Assembly: GCA_009829735.1 (NCBI GenBank)
Contig: CM020618.1
Span: 33,332,894-33,396,893, forward strand
DNA length: 64,000 nucleotides
From: Pyropia yezoensis
Taxonomy: Eukaryota; Rhodophyta; Bangiophyceae; Bangiales; Bangiaceae
Direction: 5' to 3'
Position 1 is the stretch's first letter. Each line of letters opens with the position of its first letter. Made by a program: the position numbers and the translations under genes. Below the pieces are notes generated by a model. The model had not been told where the DNA came from. It was given only the letters and a program-made list of their open reading frames with translations, and ran no database searches. Positions 19,425 through 30,492 of this stretch are shown here, one piece after another.

Positions 19425-20400
19425 TCAAGCGGGCAGAGGAAGTGCGCGCGGAAGAAGACGGCCAAAGAAGATGTGGGCCTCGAGGGTCGGCACCGCCAGG
19501 GCGTCATTGTAGCTGTTGGACAACGTTTCGATGGTCATGCCCGCCCATTGGGCAACTGCATCCAAACCCTTGCCAACGGTGCGCAGCGCAGTGCAGCCGC
19601 CGCTGCGGCACGAGTGGCTGGCGTAGATTGTGTCAACAGGCGCCGACACGTCCAGCATTTGGAGGCCGGCGCGGAGCCAGCCGGACAAACCGGTGCCGGG
19701 GTCGCGCGCCGGGGCAGGGAAGAGGCGATCACATGGCCGGCGAAGGAGGGCATGGTTGGCGAGGGCGCGGCGCAGCAGCAGCACTGGCAGGTCAGGAACA
19801 GAAGAAAAACCAGTGGGCGGGTAGGTATGCGCGATGCGCTCGCCACCGGGTCGCTTGGCGTCAGTCTTTGACCGAGTGATCTGGAAGGAGAGACCACCGT
19901 CCGCGGACAACCGCACGTCATCTGCTTTGAGGTTGAGCACGTCCTTGGCGCGTCGGCCCATCAAAAAGTGCGACACAACCGCCGTAAGGCGCAGGCGGAC
20001 GACGCGGTCTGGCGAGGCGTACGCCAGCTGTGCTAAACGCCAAGCGATGTCGGCCGGGAGTGCGACGCGCTTGGGCTTGGCCCCGTGCGCATCGAGCCAT
20101 GCGTTGGTGAAGCCGTCGAGGGCCTCAGCGACGAGGTCGGACGCACACGGGTTGGGATACCCTGCGGCGATGTGACGCTTGCGGATGGGCGAGAGGTAGG
20201 TGCGAGCACTGGAGGGCTGCACCGTGCCTTGCAGCCAGAGGTAGGCTACGTAGCGGCCTACGGTGGAGGAAGATGCGGGAAGGGCGCGGTAGCGGCCGCG
20301 CGCGCAGAAGGCGCAAAAGCGTAGCCAGCCGGCGCCATAACTGGCGGCGGTAGCGTCCCTCAGGGAGAAGTTGCGCAGGTTGGCGAGGGCAGCGGCGGCA
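19425..20400 (-). CDS. tyrosine recombinase of the DIRS-order element
   Basis: It catalyses strand exchange to insert circular cDNA. The catalytic residues are readable: Arg in LMGRRAKDVLNL (nt about 19955), H-x-x-R in ASHSCRSGGC (about 19616-19605), Trp in AQWAGM and the nucleophile Tyr in LSNSYND (19511-19509), giving R...HxxR...W...Y. An N-terminal SAM-like helical part (NFSLRDATAASYGAGWLRF) precedes the catalytic domain. The frame stays open further upstream to 21443, but that part overlaps RT/RNase H coding and reads as Arg/Pro-rich shadow, so I place the real start near 20400. No ATG exists at that point. The frame is -1 relative to pol, so fusion by frameshifting or overlap is likely. 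Confidence 0.85.
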
Positions 20401-22321
20401 AGCCCGCCATGGCCAGCGGCGTCGATGAGGACGGCGCGCTGGTCAGAGCGCCAGACGTCAGCGGCTGCTTGCCGCCGCGCAGGAAGCGGAAGACGGCCGC
20501 CCGCCAGTGCGGGTGGGGCAACGCCCGCTGGGCGCGGCCGGGCTCGAACAGGCCCGCGCTCCGTGGCAGCAGGAAAGACTCTTTGGCGCGCGCGATCGCC
20601 TCGGGCCACCAATCTTGGTCCTGCCAGACCGGCAGGATCAGGGTGACGGTTGCGGCGTCCGAGGCGATCTTGGCGAGCACGAGGGGAATCTTGGAGAAGG
20701 GCGGGTTGGCGTACAGGTTCCCGGCTGACCAATTCTGGCGGAAGGCGTCGATACCGTCGCAGCCCGGGGAGGCCGGGAAGGAGAAGAACCGGGGGCACAG
20801 AGCGTTCAAACTTGTCGCAAAAAGGTCGAGCTCGTGAGGACCGTAGCGCGCCACGAGGCGAGCGAAGAGGCGGGGACACAAGCGCCAGTCGGTTCGGTCG
20901 GGGTCCCTGCTCAATCGGTCTGCCCAGATGTTGGCGAGGGACGCCAGCCAGCTGGCCTTGAGGGTGAGCCCGAGGGTGCGGCAGACCGCGTAAAGGCGGC
21001 GCAGGGCGGCGTTCAGCGCGGGCGAGCGGGACGCGAAGGAGTTGATGCAGCTCATGGCTACCCGGCTGTCGATCGACAGGTCGATCAGCCCGTCGCGGAG
21101 GCCGTAGTGGTGATGGAACGCCAGGAGGGAGTGAGTGACGGCTTCCACTTCCTTGACGTTGATGTGGGATGGGAGGTGCGACGCGGAGAAGAAGCCGGAG
21201 GCGGGCACCGTCCCGTTCCAATGGGCGTTCCAGCCGTACGGGGACGCGTCCGTTGTCAGGATGCCCAAGCGCGAGGGCCACAGCGCTCGACCGACGTGCG
21301 GGGAAGAGGAAAGGTTGCGCCACCATGTCAGGTCGCGCAACGGACCATGTGTCAGCTTGACCGTGCGAGCGTGCAGGTGGCCGCGCTGGGCTGCGTACAA
21401 CCGCTGCAAAAAGAGGCGACCTGCGGGAACGGCGAGGCTGCACGAAACTGCCTTGCCGATGAATCGTTGGAGGTCCTTGATGGAGACCCGTCGGGAGGAG
21501 GCGCAGGCGGTCGACGACAGCGCCCGTGCGGCAGTTGTGAGGCTCGCCAACCGGGCGGGCGGCAAAAGGATGAGCTGTCGCTGCGTGTCTAGGATGTAGC
21601 CCAACAGTGGTAGCGCCGTCGTCCCGACGACGGCGCCTTTGGTCGGGTGTACAGTGATGCCAAGGCGGGAGAACAGGGCCAGCACCCAGCGCCGTGCGGC
21701 GGTGGCTTGAGCTTCCGTCGCCGGCCTGGAGCCAGGCGGGCGGGCCCCAAAGTCGTCCATGTATGCCATGACGATCAGACTGGCGCGGCGTAGAGCACCG
21801 ACGACCGGCCTGAGGACCTTGGTGAACACGAAGGGGGACAGCTTAATGCCGAAGGGTAGGGTGAGGGGGAAGAAGAAGCGGTCGCCGACACGGAAGCAGA
21901 GGCGGCGCTGGTCCGCGGGAGACAAAGGGACGTGGAGGAAGGCGTCGGAAATGTCCCAGCTCACGAGGTGGTCCCCCGGCAACAGCTGGGAGGAGAAGCG
22001 GGTGAGGTTGTCGTACGCAAAGGGGCGGTCCTCCATGTAGTCGTTCTTGGCTGAGAGGTCGATGACGAGGCGTTCCTTGGGGTGGTGCACCACAAAAGTT
22101 GGGCTCGCGTGCTTGACTTGCGCCGCGGCTGCGGGGTCCAGCTCGCGGACGAATCCCTGAGACACCCAGGAGTCGGCCGTCTTGTTGCCGAACTTGAGGT
22201 CGGCCGGCGGTTGGGGGTAGGCGCGGCGGCGGTGCTGCGGCGGCGCTTCGCGCCACGGGATGCGGTACCCGAACCGCAGGACGCGGAGCACCCATGGGGG
22301 TGCGCCGATGGAGAGCCACGC
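20360..22321 (-). CDS. DIRS-type reverse transcriptase, RNase H and methylase-like polyprotein
   Basis: Open from a TAA (22324-22322) to the stop at 20360. Counting from a GTG at 22291, RT has VSWDISDAFLHVPL (catalytic Asp 113), LPFGIKLSPF and AYMDD (177-180). RNase H has LTTDASPYGW (Asp 348), INVKEVEAV (Glu) and LSIDSRVA (Asp 408). The NIWADRLSRDPD tail is followed by ELDLFATSLN and YANPPFSK (about 527-534), the N-P-P-F box of the adenine-methylase-like region common in DIRS-order pol proteins. There is no good ATG near the start. The RT-typical AWLSIGAPPWVLRVLRFGY begins just after the TAA, so either that stop is a lesion or translation begins non-canonically. About 640 residues, consistent with the family. 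Confidence 0.88.
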   Translation of the reverse strand, partial: AWLSIGAPPWVLRVLRFGYRIPWREAPPQHRRRAYPQPPADLKFGNKTADSWVSQGFVRELDPAAAAQVKHASPTFVVHHPKERLVIDLSAKNDYMEDRPFAYDNLTRFSSQLLPGDHLVSWDISDAFLHVPLSPADQRRLCFRVGDRFFFPLTLPFGIKLSPFVFTKVLRPVVGALRRASLIVMAYMDDFGARPPGSRPATEAQATAARRWVLALFSRLGITVHPTKGAVVGTTALPLLGYILDTQRQLILLPPARLASLTTAARALSSTACASSRRVSIKDLQRFIGKAVSCSLAVPAGRLFLQRLYAAQRGHLHARTVKLTHGPLRDLTWWRNLSSSPHVGRALWPSRLGILTTDASPYGWNAHWNGTVPASGFFSASHLPSHINVKEVEAVTHSLLAFHHHYGLRDGLIDLSIDSRVAMSCINSFASRSPALNAALRRLYAVCRTLGLTLKASWLASLANIWADRLSRDPDRTDWRLCPRLFARLVARYGPHELDLFATSLNALCPRFFSFPASPGCDGIDAFRQNWSAGNLYANPPFSKIPLVLAKIASDAATVTLILPVWQDQDWWPEAIARAKESFLLPRSAGLFEPGRAQRALPHPHWRAAVFRFLRGGKQPLTSGALTSAPSSSTPLAMAGLPPLPSPTCATSP

Positions 22322-22538
22322 TTAGAGAGCGGCGCGGACGCGCGTCGCGTGGGCCGTGTGCAGGGTCTGGGCGGCCTCGGCCACCAGACGCCGCTGGGTC
22401 GCCTGCCGGGTCGCCTTGTCCGGCCGCCGGCGGCGTGTGCGTGCCTGGTTCGTTGCCGTCCCACCCGGCACGCGAGGTGGGGGGCCCGACCGCCGCCGCT
22501 GCGAAGGCGGGGGCGCGGCCGGTCGCCTGGGTGGCCTA

Positions 22539-23552
22539 TTACGCGGCGGCCGGGGGCGCCGCGGCGCCGCCGGCACTGCCGGCGGCTCCGCCGCCGCCGC
22601 CACCGCCTCCTGGGTGGCGGCGGTTACCGCCGCCGCCGCCGCCGTTGCCGCCGCCTCCGATGCCGCCGCCGGCGCCGCCGCCGCCGATGCCGGCGGCGCG
22701 GGGGTTGCCGCCTCGGCCGCCACCCTGGCCGTGAGCGCCGCCGCCGCTGCCTCCGCCGCCGCCATTGCCGCCGCCGCCCGGGTAACCCTGGGGCTGCCTG
22801 GGATTCGGCGCGAGCGGAGCCCCATTGCGACGCGCGCGCTGGCGACGGCGAGCAGAGGCAGAAGGGGCCGGGCTGCCGGGACTGGCGGCGGGCGCCAGGC
22901 GTCGAGGGCGAAGGCGGGCTTGCACCCGGTCCGCCTGCTCTCGAGAAACCGCAAACGTACGGTGTGCCAGCACCGACGATTGGAAGAAAGACATCGTGGG
23001 GCAGTAGATGCTCTCCGCGTCGTCGGGGGCGAGGAGTAAGTCTTGTAGGTTAGCAGCCAACGTCGGGTTGGTTGACTGCTCCGACAGCACTCTGTAGCGG
23101 GTGACGAGGATGAGGAAAAGCTGATGCAGGGAGGCGCGTGTGTAGATGACCTCGTTGAGCAGCTCGCGCGCCGTCAGCTCGCCGTCGAGACGGTTGAGTT
23201 CCGCGTCGAGCAGACGGTTGTGCACCGTCTGCACCCACGCGCAGGCGTTGTAAATTGTGCGTGCGTCCTCGACGACGGGCAGGGGGGAAGATGAAAACGC
23301 CTCGGACCAGCGGGAGTCGTTGTGCACTCGAAACGGGCGGAAGAAGCGGTCGCCGCGGTCCGTAGGGCGGATGGGCGGGAGGACGAAGCCCCAGATGGGG
23401 TCCCGGTGGTCTATCGCGCGCCGTTTGCCTGCACGGGAAAAGTAGTCGGGGGGCGACGGGCGGGAATGGCGACCGTAGCCGTCGTTCAGCACGCCCCGTG
23501 CTCGGTACGCGTCCGACGAGTAGTCGTCGTACGAGTCGGTGTCTGCGGGCAC
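22539..23552 (-). CDS. gag-like protein of the DIRS-order element, Gly-rich tail
   Basis: About 337 residues in this frame. The N part is acidic and Tyr-rich (DTDSYDDYSSDAY). The middle is helical (DARTIYNACAWVQTVHNRLL, TRASLHQLFLILVTRYRVLS) and resembles no family I can name. The last third is Arg-rich, then almost pure Gly with Asn/Ala, an RGG-like nucleic-acid-binding tail. No ATG lies between an upstream TGA (about 23600) and this part. Another frame upstream (to about 23830) is also acidic (AFDDDEDDDK), so the true N-terminus may be joined by a frameshift or splice near 23575. Position before pol supports a Gag role. Confidence 0.6.
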   Translation of the reverse strand: MPADTDSYDDYSSDAYRARGVLNDGYGRHSRPSPPDYFSRAGKRRAIDHRDPIWGFVLPPIRPTDRGDRFFRPFRVHNDSRWSEAFSSSPLPVVEDARTIYNACAWVQTVHNRLLDAELNRLDGELTARELLNEVIYTRASLHQLFLILVTRYRVLSEQSTNPTLAANLQDLLLAPDDAESIYCPTMSFFQSSVLAHRTFAVSREQADRVQARLRPRRLAPAASPGSPAPSASARRRQRARRNGAPLAPNPRQPQGYPGGGGNGGGGGSGGGAHGQGGGRGGNPRAAGIGGGGAGGGIGGGGNGGGGGGNRRHPGGGGGGGGAAGSAGGAAAPPAAA

Positions 23553-24095
23553 GTAATCTGAGCCGCCGCCGTCGTCTTCTTGTCGTCGTCCTCGTCGTCG
23601 TCAAAGGCGACGGGACGGGCGTCGCGGGGGGGGTTCCGTCGGGGGGGGCGTCCGCCGCCGTCTCCACCACCTGACGGCGGACGAGGGGGGGGAGGGCCGG
23701 GCACCGGCGGGTCGGCTCCGTTGCCGCCGTCTTCCGTGCCGCCGCCTCCGCCAGAGCCAGTACCGTCAGGGCCACCAGGCGGGAGAGGATGGATCTCGTC
23801 TCCCTCGTCAGCTGCCTCCAGGACGCCAGGAAGTCCGCCCGCAACCTGTTGCGACCCTGAAACCAGGGCCCAGGCGACCAGGGGACCGACCAGCGACCAA
23901 GAAACACCACACCACAAGGCTCAAAGTTGACCGATGCCCGCAAGGGCCGGCACGGGGCGGGAGGAAGACCAACCGCACCGTGGCCCCCCCGCGAAGGAGG
24001 GCGGCGTTGGCGCAAGCGCCAGCATAGGGCCGCAACCCACGTTCACCGCCAGTCCAGACCCGAGAGGCCAAGACGTCGTCTGAGTGCCTGCAAAC
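23553..24095 (-). other. leader region of DIRS-order element with possible gag N-terminus
   Basis: Lies between A1 and the gag frame. One minus frame encodes a Gly/Pro/Asp-rich stretch (GSGGGGGTEDGGNGADPPVP) that could be the gag N-terminus with the frame change noted there. Confidence 0.4.
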
Positions 24096-24436
24096 AGGCG
24101 CGAAGACGACGGACGTGCCGGGCCGGCGGGGGAGAACGAGGAGCGGGGAGCGGCGACGGTGATATATCGGTGGCGGGCGCCCAGCCAGGGCGTCGCCGGC
24201 CGACCGCGTGCACCGCTCGGGCGGGCGCACCCAGGCTGGGTGCACCGCAGCCCGTGCCCGCTCTCGGGCGTGCAGCCCGCCCTCGTCTCGCCCAGCACCA
24301 GGCCCTGTCGCGGCAGTCGGTGTCAGTAGCTACCGCCGTCCGCCCATGCGTACAAAATATTGTACCCTGGGCGCCCGCCACCACGACCGGTAGGCTCGAA
24401 TTTGGAGTTAGGCGAAGACAAGGCACAAGTAACAAT
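24096..24436 (-). repeat. split direct repeat A1 (5' end of DIRS-order element)
   Basis: 341 bp matching A2; homology stops sharply at both ends (AGGCGCGAAG on the left, AACAAT on the right in plus orientation). Inverted repeat GTACAA-AATA-TTGTAC at 24350-24365. Confidence 0.88.
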
Positions 24437-24469
24437 GCAGAAAGGTGGGTGATACGGTGGGCGTCGGAC

Positions 24470-25560
24470 CGCCACTACCTACGACGAAAAGGGCTCAAGC
24501 GTGGCCATGTACTCTGCTGTGCCAGCCGCCGCGGCGGTGGCGATAGCGGTCGTCGGCGCGGCGGTGGCGGTCGTGGCTGGGGCGGCGGCCGCCCAGGTGG
24601 TGGCGGCGGCGGCGGCAGCTGTGGCGGCCGCCGCCGCGGTGGCGGTGGTGGGCGCCTGCGCCCCGGCGTCAATTGTGGCGGGCGCCGCGGCGATGGTGAT
24701 GGCGGCGGAGATGTCGCCCCCTGCGGTGGCGGTGGAGCTGGTGGCCGAGGCGGTAGTGACTGTGACCTAAGAGGCGCCCATGGTGACGGCGGTGGATGTT
24801 TCCGCCGCGGCGGTGGCGATGGTGGCGGCCACCGCATCGGTGGTGGCCGTGACGGTTCTAGCGGACACGACGGCGATTGCGGCAGTGGCAGCCACGCGCC
24901 GGTGGCGGTAGTTCCGGCCGACTTGAGGGTGATGACAGCCGTCTCTGCCGCCGCGGCGGCGGCAGGGGTGACTTCCGCGGCCCCGGAGAAGGTGGTGGCT
25001 GCCGCCGCGGTGACGGTGCTTGTGATGACTGCAATGGTGGTGGCGGTGGTGGAAGCCGCGGCCACGGAGGCGTTCGTGGCTGCCGTCGCAGCGGCAGTAT
25101 TGGTGCCGGCCGCGCTCAATGGTGGCAGTTGCTCCTGCAGCCGTTGCGGCGGCGGTCGTCGCTGCCTCAGCGGCGGCGGTGGTGGGGACGGCCGCCGCGG
25201 TGGTGCTGGTGGCGGAAGCCGCCGCCACTGGCACGCGGCGGCCCACGCGGCAGCCGTGGTGGCCGCCGTCGTGACGGCGGTCGTGGTGACTGCCGCCACG
25301 GCTGCGGCGGTGGTGGCTGCCGCCGCGGCAGTGCCGGTGGTGGGGGCCGCCGCTGCGGCCGTGGTGGCTGCCGCCGTGGCGGCTGTCGTGGTGACTGCCG
25401 CCACGGCGGTGGTGGGGGGGGTTGCCGCCGCGGCGGTGCCCGTGGTGGCAGCCGCCGCGGCCAAGATTGTGGCTGCTGCTTGCGCGTCGTGCAGCTGCCC
25501 TTGCGCACAGCACGGAGGTGCATCTGGAGGGGAGGGGGAAGAGAATGCTGCTGCTCTTAT
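24470..25560. repeat. GGN/GCN triplet-rich low-complexity tract
   Basis: Dominated by GTGGTGGCTGCCGCCGCG-like words and variants. Several frames on both strands are open for hundreds of codons only because the words lack stops (poly-Gly, poly-Ala, poly-Ala/Thr). I cannot defend a gene. A Gly-rich protein exon remains possible, but no start, domain or flanking coding signal is visible. Confidence 0.6.
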
Positions 25561-26999
25561 GCGGTTGCTGTTGTGTCACGTGGGACGCGTGTGGACGGGG
25601 TGAACTTGTTGGATAGGACAGTGATGTGGCTCTCTATAGTGATTCCGGTGACATCAGCTCCCAGTGTAGCTCCTACGGGGGCGAGCCCCTTGAGGCAATA
25701 ACAGCAGGTGCACAGTGGAGACAGTCAGACGGCACGTGTGTCTTCGCAGCCCGGCTGGCGCACGTCGCTCCCCTCCTGCTGCTGACTGATAGCGGCCAAC
25801 GAAAACCTGGTGTGTATGCTGCAGGAGGCGCGGACTGGAGGTTGGCCAGCAGTTCAAGGCGCTCTTCACAACCATAGGGCCTATGGACAGCGCACAGCTA
25901 TCTGCAGCCTTTTGGTTTTCTGGTCGTCACCGACGCTCTTGTCCATGGACATCACTTGGTATCTTGGTGGGTTCAACTGTTTCCACTGGGATCGCTTTTG
26001 TGTGCCCACATACCACAAGGATATACGTCTGTTGCTGTTCCTCGGGGGCGGTCACTTCAAGAGCAATGCGAGCTACAGTCATCATCCATGAGAGCAGCGC
26101 CAAATCGGTCTCATGAGCGGCAGCGGAGTGCAGTCCGGCTGGCAGTTAGTGGTACGACATATGTAACCAACACAACGAGCCTGTCAGCGGTCAGCGCCAA
26201 CACACACCGAATTGGTTTGGAGGGCTTCAAGCAGCAAGTAGTCCGAAGGGAGTCGAGCAGTGGGAGTAAACACCCTGCCGCTCTTCTTTCCATGTACTTT
26301 GCGTACCTGAGGCACCCGCGAGCCTGTCGGAAGTTGCTTCTCGCTTGGCAGGTAGGGGCATGCAAGAAAGGGCACGGCGCTTTCGCATTGCAGTCATAGA
26401 GACCACCCGTGGTATATATGTTGAGCGCTTATAACCACCAGGCCAGTAAGGACGCTGCACCAGGCATGGAACCTCTCGCGATGTGTCCTTGGATGCGCAG
26501 TGGGGGTTTGTGCGGCTCTCGCGTTGTGGCACTCGGCCGACCACCTGTTCAAGGTCTCCCCTCCCCGCGCTGCCGCACATGTGCGATCACGTCTGGCACT
26601 GGCCACACCAGGAACCGTCGCCTGCTCCCCTCCGCTACACTTCCCGCCGGTCGACTCAGTACGACGCTCCAGGTCGTCGCAGGCGGCTGCGTTGGTGTAC
26701 CATTTGAGCGGTCATGACGACCACACGAGCCCTGAACAAAGCAGGCCGCTGAGACAGACTCCACAGGGAAGATCTCATCAAGCAGGCAGATGTACAAAAA
26801 AAAAAAAGGACTGGCACCAGGATGGCTCCATGGCCGTTGTTCAGCCTGTGGCCTGCGGACAGCTGTGGAGCTCGGCGCGGTGGCACGGTGATCAGGAAAG
26901 GCAATCGTTTTTAATCGTTTTTAATAGTCAAGCAAGAATTCCAAATCAGTATGACACCGCTCTTCCCATTGGCTGTCTAGCTAGTTCGGCTGCTCCGTC
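25561..26999. other. unassigned, mixed composition
   Basis: Lower GC than its surroundings, short broken frames, a 13-A run near 26790, and a duplicated CGTTTTTAAT word at about 26907-26925. No gene, RNA or element recognised. Confidence 0.5.
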
Positions 27000-28950
27000 C
27001 TCGTCATCACCGTTTGGGGGCGGCAGGAATATTTCGCGCCAGGTGGTTTTCAGGCACGATGCAGGCAGGCGCTGGCTTCGCCTCCGTGAGCAGTCTCCCG
27101 TGTTGGCTTCTGCCATTGCAGCAGCCGTCCACGCAGCGACGAGGGCGACGGCAGCAGGCAGTGGCGCGGCAGGGCGACCACGGAAAGCACAGATGCGCAG
27201 CGCCGGCAGGCCGTGCCGCCACTCCTGGCGGGGGCGGCGTGCTGCGGCGGGGGGTAGCGTGACCGACGGCATCGCCGGTGCGCCGCGGCCGTGATCCCCG
27301 GCGCGGCTGCGAGCAGGAGTGGTGGGCAGACGCGCGGCGGGCGCCACATCGGGAGCGCTCGCGGTGCCAGTGATCGCGGCGGATGTGCAGGGATGCTGCA
27401 GCGTCACTGCTCGTTGAGCCGGCGACCAACGGCGGCCAGCAGCGGCGGTGCTCTGAAAGTGGTCGGGAGGCGGCGGTGGGGCGACGAGGCGCCGCGACCA
27501 CCGGCACAGGCTGCGCGCAGGGGCGGTGGGCAGCGGCGCGGCGGTGGGCAGCGTGGGACAAAGGCTGCGCTGCGCCGTGACGGCGGGGAGGGTGGGAGGG
27601 CGGCGGCGAAGCGCCTAGACAGCCGGATGGGGCGGCGCGCGGGGCCGGTGGGACGGGACGCGGCGGCTCACCACGGCGATGCGGCCAGCAGCACCGAACG
27701 GGAGAGGCCGTCAGCAGCGCCGCGGCTGCGCGACCGCGCGCAGCGCCTGCGCGAAGGTGCCGAGGCCAGCGGCGCCGGAGCTCCTCTTGGCGGGAGCAGC
27801 GGGAGCGCCGGCGAGCACAGGCGGAGGCCAGCGGCGTGGGGGAGCGACCGCCGGCAGCGGCGGCCAGCAGGGGCGTGGCAGCGCGCCGCGGCGCGATCGC
27901 CAGCGGCGCAAGCAGGGAGTAGCGGTGAGCAACAGCACAGGGGAGCGACCGCCGGCAGCGCTGGTGCGCGGCGTCGCCCTGCAGCGGCGCGACGGAGGAC
28001 GTGGGCGGCGGCTAGCGGCGAGGCGACGCACCGCAGCGCGCTCGACAGCGGTTCAGGCAAGAAGAAGCGGTCGGCAGTGGCGCGGCAGGGCGACCACGGG
28101 AAGCGCCGGATCGGGGCGCCGGCCAAACGTGGCGTGGCGACGGCCGGGAGCGGCGGGCGGGTGCGGGGAAGGGCAACCGTCGGGAGAGGCGGTGCGCAGC
28201 GCCGGCCAGCGACGGTGCGGCCGCGGGCAGAGGCGGCAGTCGGCGGCAGTGTCGGTGCGCAGCGTCGGTGCGCAGGGTCGCCTAGCGGCGGTTAAGGAGG
28301 CCGACAAGGGCTGCGGGCGCAGGAAGCGCAGGTCCGCAGTGCTGGCCAGCGGGCGCGCTGCGGCGGCCAGGGGCGACAGCAGGGCAACGCGACCGCCGGA
28401 GGTTCCGGTGCGCTGCGCCGGCCAGCGACGGCGCGGCCGTGGGCGGGGGCGGGGCAGCGCGGCCGCCGGCAGTGCCCGTGGGCAGCGACAGCCAGCCGCG
28501 GCGCCGTGGCCGGCGGGGGTGGATGTCGGCGGCAGCCCCGGTGCACAACGCAGGCCAGCGGCGGCACGGCACATGCGAGCAGGGCGGAGGCGGGCCAGCG
28601 CGTCCGTCGGCAGCCCCGGTGGGCAGGGGCAGCCAGCCGCGGCGTCGCGGCCAGCGGGGGCGGCGGGCGGCGGCAGCGCCGGTGCGCAGTGCCGGCCAGC
28701 GACGGCGTGGAGGCGAGCAGGAGCGGCGGCCTGGGGCACGGCGGCGCGGCGCGACGCGATCGCTGGAGAGCTGACGCTCAGGGCGACGGTGGGCGTGGCA
28801 GTGGCGGGCGTGAGCGTAGCGGCGGGCGCGGGCGGGGCGGTGCCGAGTGCGGCGGCGGCCGCGGTCGCGACGGGGCGGGGACGGGGTGTGAAGCACACGT
28901 GGCGCTGCTATGGGCGTGTCCCGCATGCCACGGGTCGACTCTGCGGGCGA
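27000..28950. repeat. degenerate GC-rich minisatellite
   Basis: Words such as GTGCGCAGYGCCGGCCAGCG recur near 28195, 28412, 28540 and 28680. A word starting GGCAGTGGCGCGGCAGGGCG occurs at about 27158 and 28075. Spacing is irregular (roughly 125-235 bp), suggesting old, eroded tandem repeats. Frames are open by composition only. Confidence 0.55.
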
Positions 28951-29399
28951 CGTTGACTAAGAATACATACACGCTCGTCATTGGAGCTGCGCTTTGCTGA
29001 CATGATGGCATGCAACCAGGGAAGACCCGCTGCCCAAGATTGGTCGCGGCTAGGGGCCCCAGTCGGAGGGCCTCGCAGCTGCGCAGACGCCGCGGCCACG
29101 CTTCGCCGTTGAGTCGAACAGCACGGGGGTGAGAGCCCGGCACCCCTAAAAGGCGCCGCTGGTGAGGGGGACGGCTGAGGTGGTGGCGAGAAATGCGGCG
29201 GTGGCGGCAGCAGCGGTGACGCCGTGCGGCCAAACCACCCACACCAGCGGATGCGGTGCTGCGCGATGGCGCAAAGAGAAGCGGAGCAGCCGCCAGTATG
29301 CAGTGCATCCAGTGGGCGGGCAGGGACGGGTGTAACTGTCGAGTGGGTGGGGGCGGGAGCTCCCGTCGGGCTCCGGAGCTTAGAGGTAGTGGAGGCCAG
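28951..29399. other. unassigned spacer
   Basis: About 450 bp of ordinary composition between two repeat tracts; nothing recognised. Confidence 0.5.
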
Positions 29400-30461
29400 T
29401 CAGCGGCGGCGGTGACCTACAGCGGCGATCAGCCGGTGACTATAACGGTGGTAGCGGTGGCGGCGGCGCGGCGGACAGACGGCGGCTGCAGTGGAGGTGG
29501 CCAGGGGGCGGTATCAAGCCGAAAGCGGCGGCGGCAGCGGACGGGCAGCGGCCAGCTAGCGGCGGCGGCGGCGGCGGCAGCAGCAGCGGCGGTGGCGGCC
29601 GCGGGGGGGCAGCAAACAGCTAATGGCGGCTGCGGCGGCGGCGGCGGCGACGGTCGTGGTGGAGGTGAGGGGGGGGTACAGAGACCAGCCGGCGGCGGCG
29701 GCCGCGGCGGCGGCGGTGGTGCTGGCAGGGAAGGACAGAGACCAGCCGGCGGCGGAGGCCGCGGCGGCGGCTGCAGCGGCGGCGGAGGCCGCGGCGGCGG
29801 CTGCAGCGGCGGCGGCGGCGGGCGGGCAGCGGCCAGCCGGCGGTGGCGACGGCAGCAGTGACCGCGGCGGCCGCGTCAACGGACGTGCACCAGCCAGCTG
29901 GCCGAGGCGGCGGCGGCGGCGGCAGCAGCGGCGGCGGCGTCAGGGGCGGCGGCTACGGCGACGGCTACGGTGGCGGTGGCGGCGGCGACGTCATCGGCGG
30001 CAGTAGTAGTGGCAAAGGCGGCGGCGGCCGTGCGCGGAAAGCGGCCAGCTGTCGGGGCCGGCGGCGGCGGCGGGCGGGCTGCGGCCAGGCGACGGCAAGC
30101 CGGCGGTGGCGCTAACGGCGGGGGGTGAACAGGGACGAGCCGGCGGCGGCAGCCGCGGCGGTGGCGGCGGCGGCGCCGTCGCCGGGCCAACAGCGACTAG
30201 CCCGCGGCGGCGGTAGCGGCGGCGGCGGCGGCGGCAGCAGAGGCAGCGGCGGCTGCGGGGGGGTGGCGACCAGCTGGTGGCGGCGGTGGTCGCCGCAGCG
30301 GGGGCAGCGGTGGTGGTGGTGGGGGGGGACAGAGACCAGCGGGCGGCAGCAGCCGCGGCGGTGGCGGTAGCGGCGCCGGCACCGGGCGGGCAGCGGCCAG
30401 CCGGCGATCGCGACGGCGGCGGCCGCCGCGGTACCGGCCGCGGTACCGGCCGCGGCGGCGG

Positions 30462-30492
<31 letters not shown>

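Larger units (their letters stand above)
18835..24436 (-). mobile_element. DIRS-order retrotransposon with split direct repeats (PAT/Ngaro-like)
   Basis: On the minus strand the order is A1 repeat (24436-24096), gag-like ORF, RT/RNase H/methylase-like ORF, tyrosine recombinase ORF, then B1 (19407-19376), A2 (19368-19028) and B2 (18866-18835). A1-ORFs-B1-A2-B2 is the split-direct-repeat architecture known for PAT- and Ngaro-type DIRS-order elements. These integrate by tyrosine recombinase through circular cDNA rather than by DDE integrase. No integrase is present. All catalytic motifs of RT and recombinase are readable and the A copies differ at about five positions by eye, so the insertion looks fairly recent. 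Confidence 0.85.

Noticed and set aside
20400-21443. N-terminal 350 residues of the recombinase frame
   Set aside because: This part is Arg/Pro-rich and overlaps RT/RNase H coding with clear motifs in the other frame; it is open only by composition.
24475-25464. Ala/Thr-rich minus-strand and Gly-rich plus-strand frames
   Set aside because: Several frames on both strands are open at once over simple triplet words; no start, domain or codon signal.
26785-26800. A-run as a poly(A) tail of a retroposed copy
   Set aside because: No coding remnant upstream and no target-site duplication seen.
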